From Microvirga sp. TS319 (GTDB taxonomy: Bacteria; Pseudomonadota; Alphaproteobacteria; Rhizobiales; Beijerinckiaceae): a stretch of DNA of 64,000 nucleotides. Shown here piece by piece: positions 62,901-64,000 of the stretch; position 1 is the stretch's first letter; the number at the start of each line of letters is the position of its first letter. The position numbers and the translations under genes are program-made. Location: the NCBI RefSeq assembly GCF_041276405.1, contig NZ_JBGGGT010000001.1, forward strand, positions 975,501 to 1,039,500, in the 5' to 3' direction. A model generated the notes under the pieces. It was not told the DNA's origin. It searched no databases and was given only the letters and a program-made list of their open reading frames with translations.

Positions 62901-64000
62901 CCACTGCGAGCGTTTGCTCGACCGCCGCCTTGAACTGCCAGTCGTCCACTGAGAACTGCGATCGGCAGGCTTCGAGCACCAGGAACATGCTGCTCCAGTA
63001 CTGGAGCTTGGCAAGCTCGCCTGCAGGTGCGTACGTGCGAAGATGGTCCAAAACCGATCCAAGCTGGCTTCCTTGCGGCAGGTTCAGAAAAATTCCGGAC
63101 CTGAAACTCAGGCCGGGAAAGAGCTGCTGCCCGAGATCCGTCTGCGCCAAGATCTGCGTGAGCATTTTCCCTTTGAGGTCCTGCCAGTACTGGGTGATTT
63201 GATCCGCGACGCCGGCATCCGCGCGTTCATCGGCCATCCATAGCTCTGTTCCTTGCAGGAACGGGCTGCCTGTGAACTTTTCGAAAGCCCGGAGCAGAGC
63301 GGCATCGACATATTCGCCACGGGCAAAGGTGTCAGCCGTTTCGATGCCCGCCCATTTGTACATGAGAGCATTGATGCGTGCGGCGAGGCTGTAAGCGTCG
63401 GCTACCGCCAACCCGGCCAGCTCCGATACCATTTGCCGGAGAACCGGATCTCCCTTCATCGCAAGATGGAGATCCTTCAGGTCGCCTCGCCCCTGCAGAT
63501 TAGGCAGAGTGGTGTTCCCGGGATCCGTCACATCCTCTCCAGGATCCAGCACGACTTGTCGATCCAAGGTGAAGAAGGCATTGCTCACCGAGGATTGCGA
63601 CCCATCGGTCCGCGTGAAGGTCGACGTGGCCTCAAGTCTGCTTCCCTCGATCCAGTCGGGATCCGGTTGCCAGATGAGGGAGAGGCGCGCGATTCCGTGC
63701 GATGCCAAGGTGCCAAGTTCGCTTGCCTGGCTGAATCCGTCGCCGTTGCGGTCTCGCCAGACCAGGATTTGAGAGAAGCTCACGTCCTGGCTGTCAATGA
63801 CGGTATCGAAGTTGCTGTCGAATAGCCCCAACTCCCTGAAGCCCACGAGAGACCCATAACCCAGGGCCGACGACAGGGCCCCGCCGCCAATGAGCTCGGA
63901 CAGGTCGTCGATGATGCCGTTGCCGTTGCGATCGAAGGCTAAAAGCGCATCGTCCGGTCGGACCCAGCCCGTCCGTTCAGCCAATCCGTCGCAATCCAGA
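56956..64000 (-). CDS. Giant RTX-type calcium-binding repeat protein, 5' end outside the window
   Basis: At least 2347 residues; the frame is open to the right edge. It starts with EF-hand-like loops ([42 protein letters not shown]). A helical region of about 250 residues follows. Then come several units combining RTX nonapeptides (GGxGxDxLx) with the HCBP-related element (DELVFRRxx..., FADGTxW), to about residue 1360. From about 1440 to 2230, ten copies of a unit with [13 protein letters not shown] and [15 protein letters not shown] follow at 240-270 base spacing. The end ([18 protein letters not shown] to FRFV) is a type I secretion C-terminus. It should be exported by a TolC-type system not found here and fold with calcium. 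Adhesin or matrix roles are likely. Confidence 0.85.
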   Translation of the reverse strand, partial: LDCDGLAERTGWVRPDDALLAFDRNGNGIIDDLSELIGGGALSSALGYGSLVGFRELGLFDSNFDTVIDSQDVSFSQILVWRDRNGDGFSQASELGTLASHGIARLSLIWQPDPDWIEGSRLEATSTFTRTDGSQSSVSNAFFTLDRQVVLDPGEDVTDPGNTTLPNLQGRGDLKDLHLAMKGDPVLRQMVSELAGLAVADAYSLAARINALMYKWAGIETADTFARGEYVDAALLRAFEKFTGSPFLQGTELWMADERADAGVADQITQYWQDLKGKMLTQILAQTDLGQQLFPGLSFRSGIFLNLPQGSQLGSVLDHLRTYAPAGELAKLQYWSSMFLVLEACRSQFSVDDWQFKAAVEQTLAVEGVELSYEQILGSLVGTGESETLVGSFFHENLLVGGGGNDLLRGGVHDDTYLFGRGFGIDTIREYDGIGTGGLGTHELNRVRFTADVLPDEVVFRRENGTNHLVVEIGGTGDRLTILDQLTPGKPAIERFEFADGTAIEWWDVYMSLSPATEGADYLVGANGRNDTLDGGAGDDTLEGGTGADTYIFGRGSGSDTIIEKDDGRIDRVLLGADVTPADLILARDDITLDLIVRISGSSDRLTIKEAFSQNGPGIEEFVFADGTVWDRATIRTYLLAGTPLGDLLTGFSSADTLDGGAGNDTLKGGSGADTYIFGRGYGQDVIDDGASSGDILILADGVAPDDLVLSQDSRGNDLILTIAGTQDTLTIRNQFLAWYWGVSEIRFADGTRWSQETIRAKGLVATSENDVLIGYNGVSDYLEGGLGDDYLAGRTGRDTYIYNIGDGNDTIGTSNATSDSLGGTLILGAGLTIASVSATQSASDPYDITLNFRGTDGSAMGSILLEDFGGRPEVDRIVFGDGQIWTQADVYRAILDARISDGADTVKGFWIDDLIAAGAGDDVIEGGSGNDTLIGGFGNDKLIGNNGSDTYVYTPGDGDDTISDIASESGAVNRLVLGSGLVSSHARLIRSTSDVDDLRLEFISDGDEIVGTIVLDEQFSQSGFRYGVDEIVFGNGEVWSRETLFNNWATLAATEGGNEINGDPLSNHIDGGAGSDTIKGFAGDDTLIGGTGDDWLDGGAGSDTYRYNEGDGSDTIAGSSPWGTDHLILGPTLRLSNLIVTRSMQDVNDAILSFQGSDGFIMLDGQFSSDAAIGVEKITFGDGQILRAAQLRAMILSNARTDGSDVIQAFGGDDVVSGGLGDDTLDGLDGEDWLLGGEGHDELYAGNGQDTLNGGQGDDLLNGGQGGDTYGYNINEGSDTITDPGSTSSPDEDILFFGPGIGLNDLVFSRSTGDRNDLYIDITSTGQRITVDDQFYAPNSGIERFQFSGGDSLTIEQIRQQLMGATDGDDTIYGFRGVADLINGGLGNDTIIGFGGSTTSGGAGDDTLLGGLGDDTYIFEGRAIIVENAGEGIDTVQSSVSYTLAANVENLILTGTSGISGTGNELANVLAGNSGFNKLSGGGGDDTLDGGSGSDTLIGGLGYDTYVVDRTSDVITELTDEGTDTVLSSVTLTLAANVENLTLTGTTAISGTGNTLDNVLVGNASSNTLDGGAGIDTLIGGAGNDIYVVDNGGDVIVEAESADIDTVQSSASSYILAANVENLALTGTAAISGTGNALSNLLTGNAGANTLDGGAGQDTLNGGAGADLLIGGEGNDTYVVDNGGDLISENAGEGTDTVQSSASYTLAANVENLTLMGTAAISGTGNGLANVLTGNSAANTLNGDGGDDILNGGAGVDTLVGGLGNDTYIVESASDIIAEALGEGTDTVQSSVSLTLGANLENLMLTGTATTGTGNALDNVLLGNAANNTLNGGAGADTLTGGLGNDTYVIDNTGDTVIELGGEGIDTVQSSVSYTLAANIENLTLTGTSAINGTGNELANALTGNSGANVLTGGAGDDTLNGGTGADTLSGGTGDDIYIVDNAGDVVIEAINEGIDTVQSSVSFTLSAFVENLTLTGIAASGTGNALDNVLIGNSGANTLNGGAGADQMSGGAGNDTYIVDDIGDGVMEAASAGTDTVQSAIGYVLGANLENLTLTGTAAINGTGNELANVLTGNSGANMLEGGIGDDTLNGGAGNDLLSGGVGNDTYIVDSVADMIVEAADEGTDTVQSSITLTVGANLENLTLTGTAAIHGTGNGLNNVLTGNSGANTLDGREGADQMSGGLGNDIYVVDDAGDVVIEAASQGTDTVQSSISHGLAANVENLTLIGTSAINGTGNTLNNVMIGNAATNILFGGAGNDTLTGGAGSDVFAFTTGFGKDVVTDFQAGAGSGDVIEFSTSLFADVTTVLAAASQVGSDVVITVDTSNTITLKNVQRSSLHADDFRFV

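Overview
The window looks like a chromosomal segment of a GC-rich alphaproteobacterium of the order Hyphomicrobiales. Microvirga or a close relative is my best guess from the protein families and the repeated intergenic elements, but I could not test it. The evidence is the gene content: rhizobial-type polysaccharide genes, short Tat-type signal peptides, a SWIB-domain protein, DUF6429, a KdpF peptide, and IS families common in this group.

Left third (1-28.2 kb): an exopolysaccharide or capsule locus, decayed in places. It starts with the tail of an outer-membrane export protein, a phosphatase and a Wzc/ExoP-type tyrosine autokinase on the opposite strand. It continues with an acyltransferase, a flippase (Wzx), an FkbM methyltransferase, glycosyltransferases, a polymerase (Wzy), a Tat-exported beta-helix protein, a UDP-glucuronate decarboxylase-type enzyme and a Hint-domain protein. 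It ends with a compact, start-stop-overlapping operon: ABC exporter (Wzm/Wzt), methyltransferase, NodB deacetylase and two GT2 enzymes. So a Wzx/Wzy route and an ABC route lie in one locus. Gene relics (IS630, IS110, IS30, DUF6429, a ligase-like and a glycosyltransferase-like fragment) sit between the intact genes.

Middle (28.2-33.5 kb): an IS30 stub, one intact ISNCY/IS1202-type element with paired 19-bp end repeats, a secreted protein of unknown function, a XerD-type recombinase, a small charged protein and a SWIB protein. Two copies of a roughly 160-bp palindromic intergenic repeat also lie here; a third is at 56.6 kb.

Right half (33.5-64 kb) has three parts. (1) A nine-gene minus-strand operon running from 45.1 to 33.6 kb: unknown protein, TetR, ThDP enzyme, D-amino acid dehydrogenase, peptide-type ABC importer with a fused double ATPase, and D-aminoacylase. 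A perfect inverted repeat lies at its promoter. I read it as uptake and breakdown of N-acyl-D-amino acids or D-amino-acid peptides. (2) A LacI-regulated amino-sugar operon (lacI, nagB, binding protein, nagA, second binding protein), with two related binding proteins and no permease or ATPase. (3) Single genes and scars: an isochorismatase-like Tat protein, a cardiolipin synthase, an orphan kdpF whose kdpA stops after three codons at a junction with a xanthine-dehydrogenase fragment, a PHB-depolymerase-type esterase, a CopG regulator with its own palindrome, and most of a giant RTX-type repeat protein that runs off the right edge.
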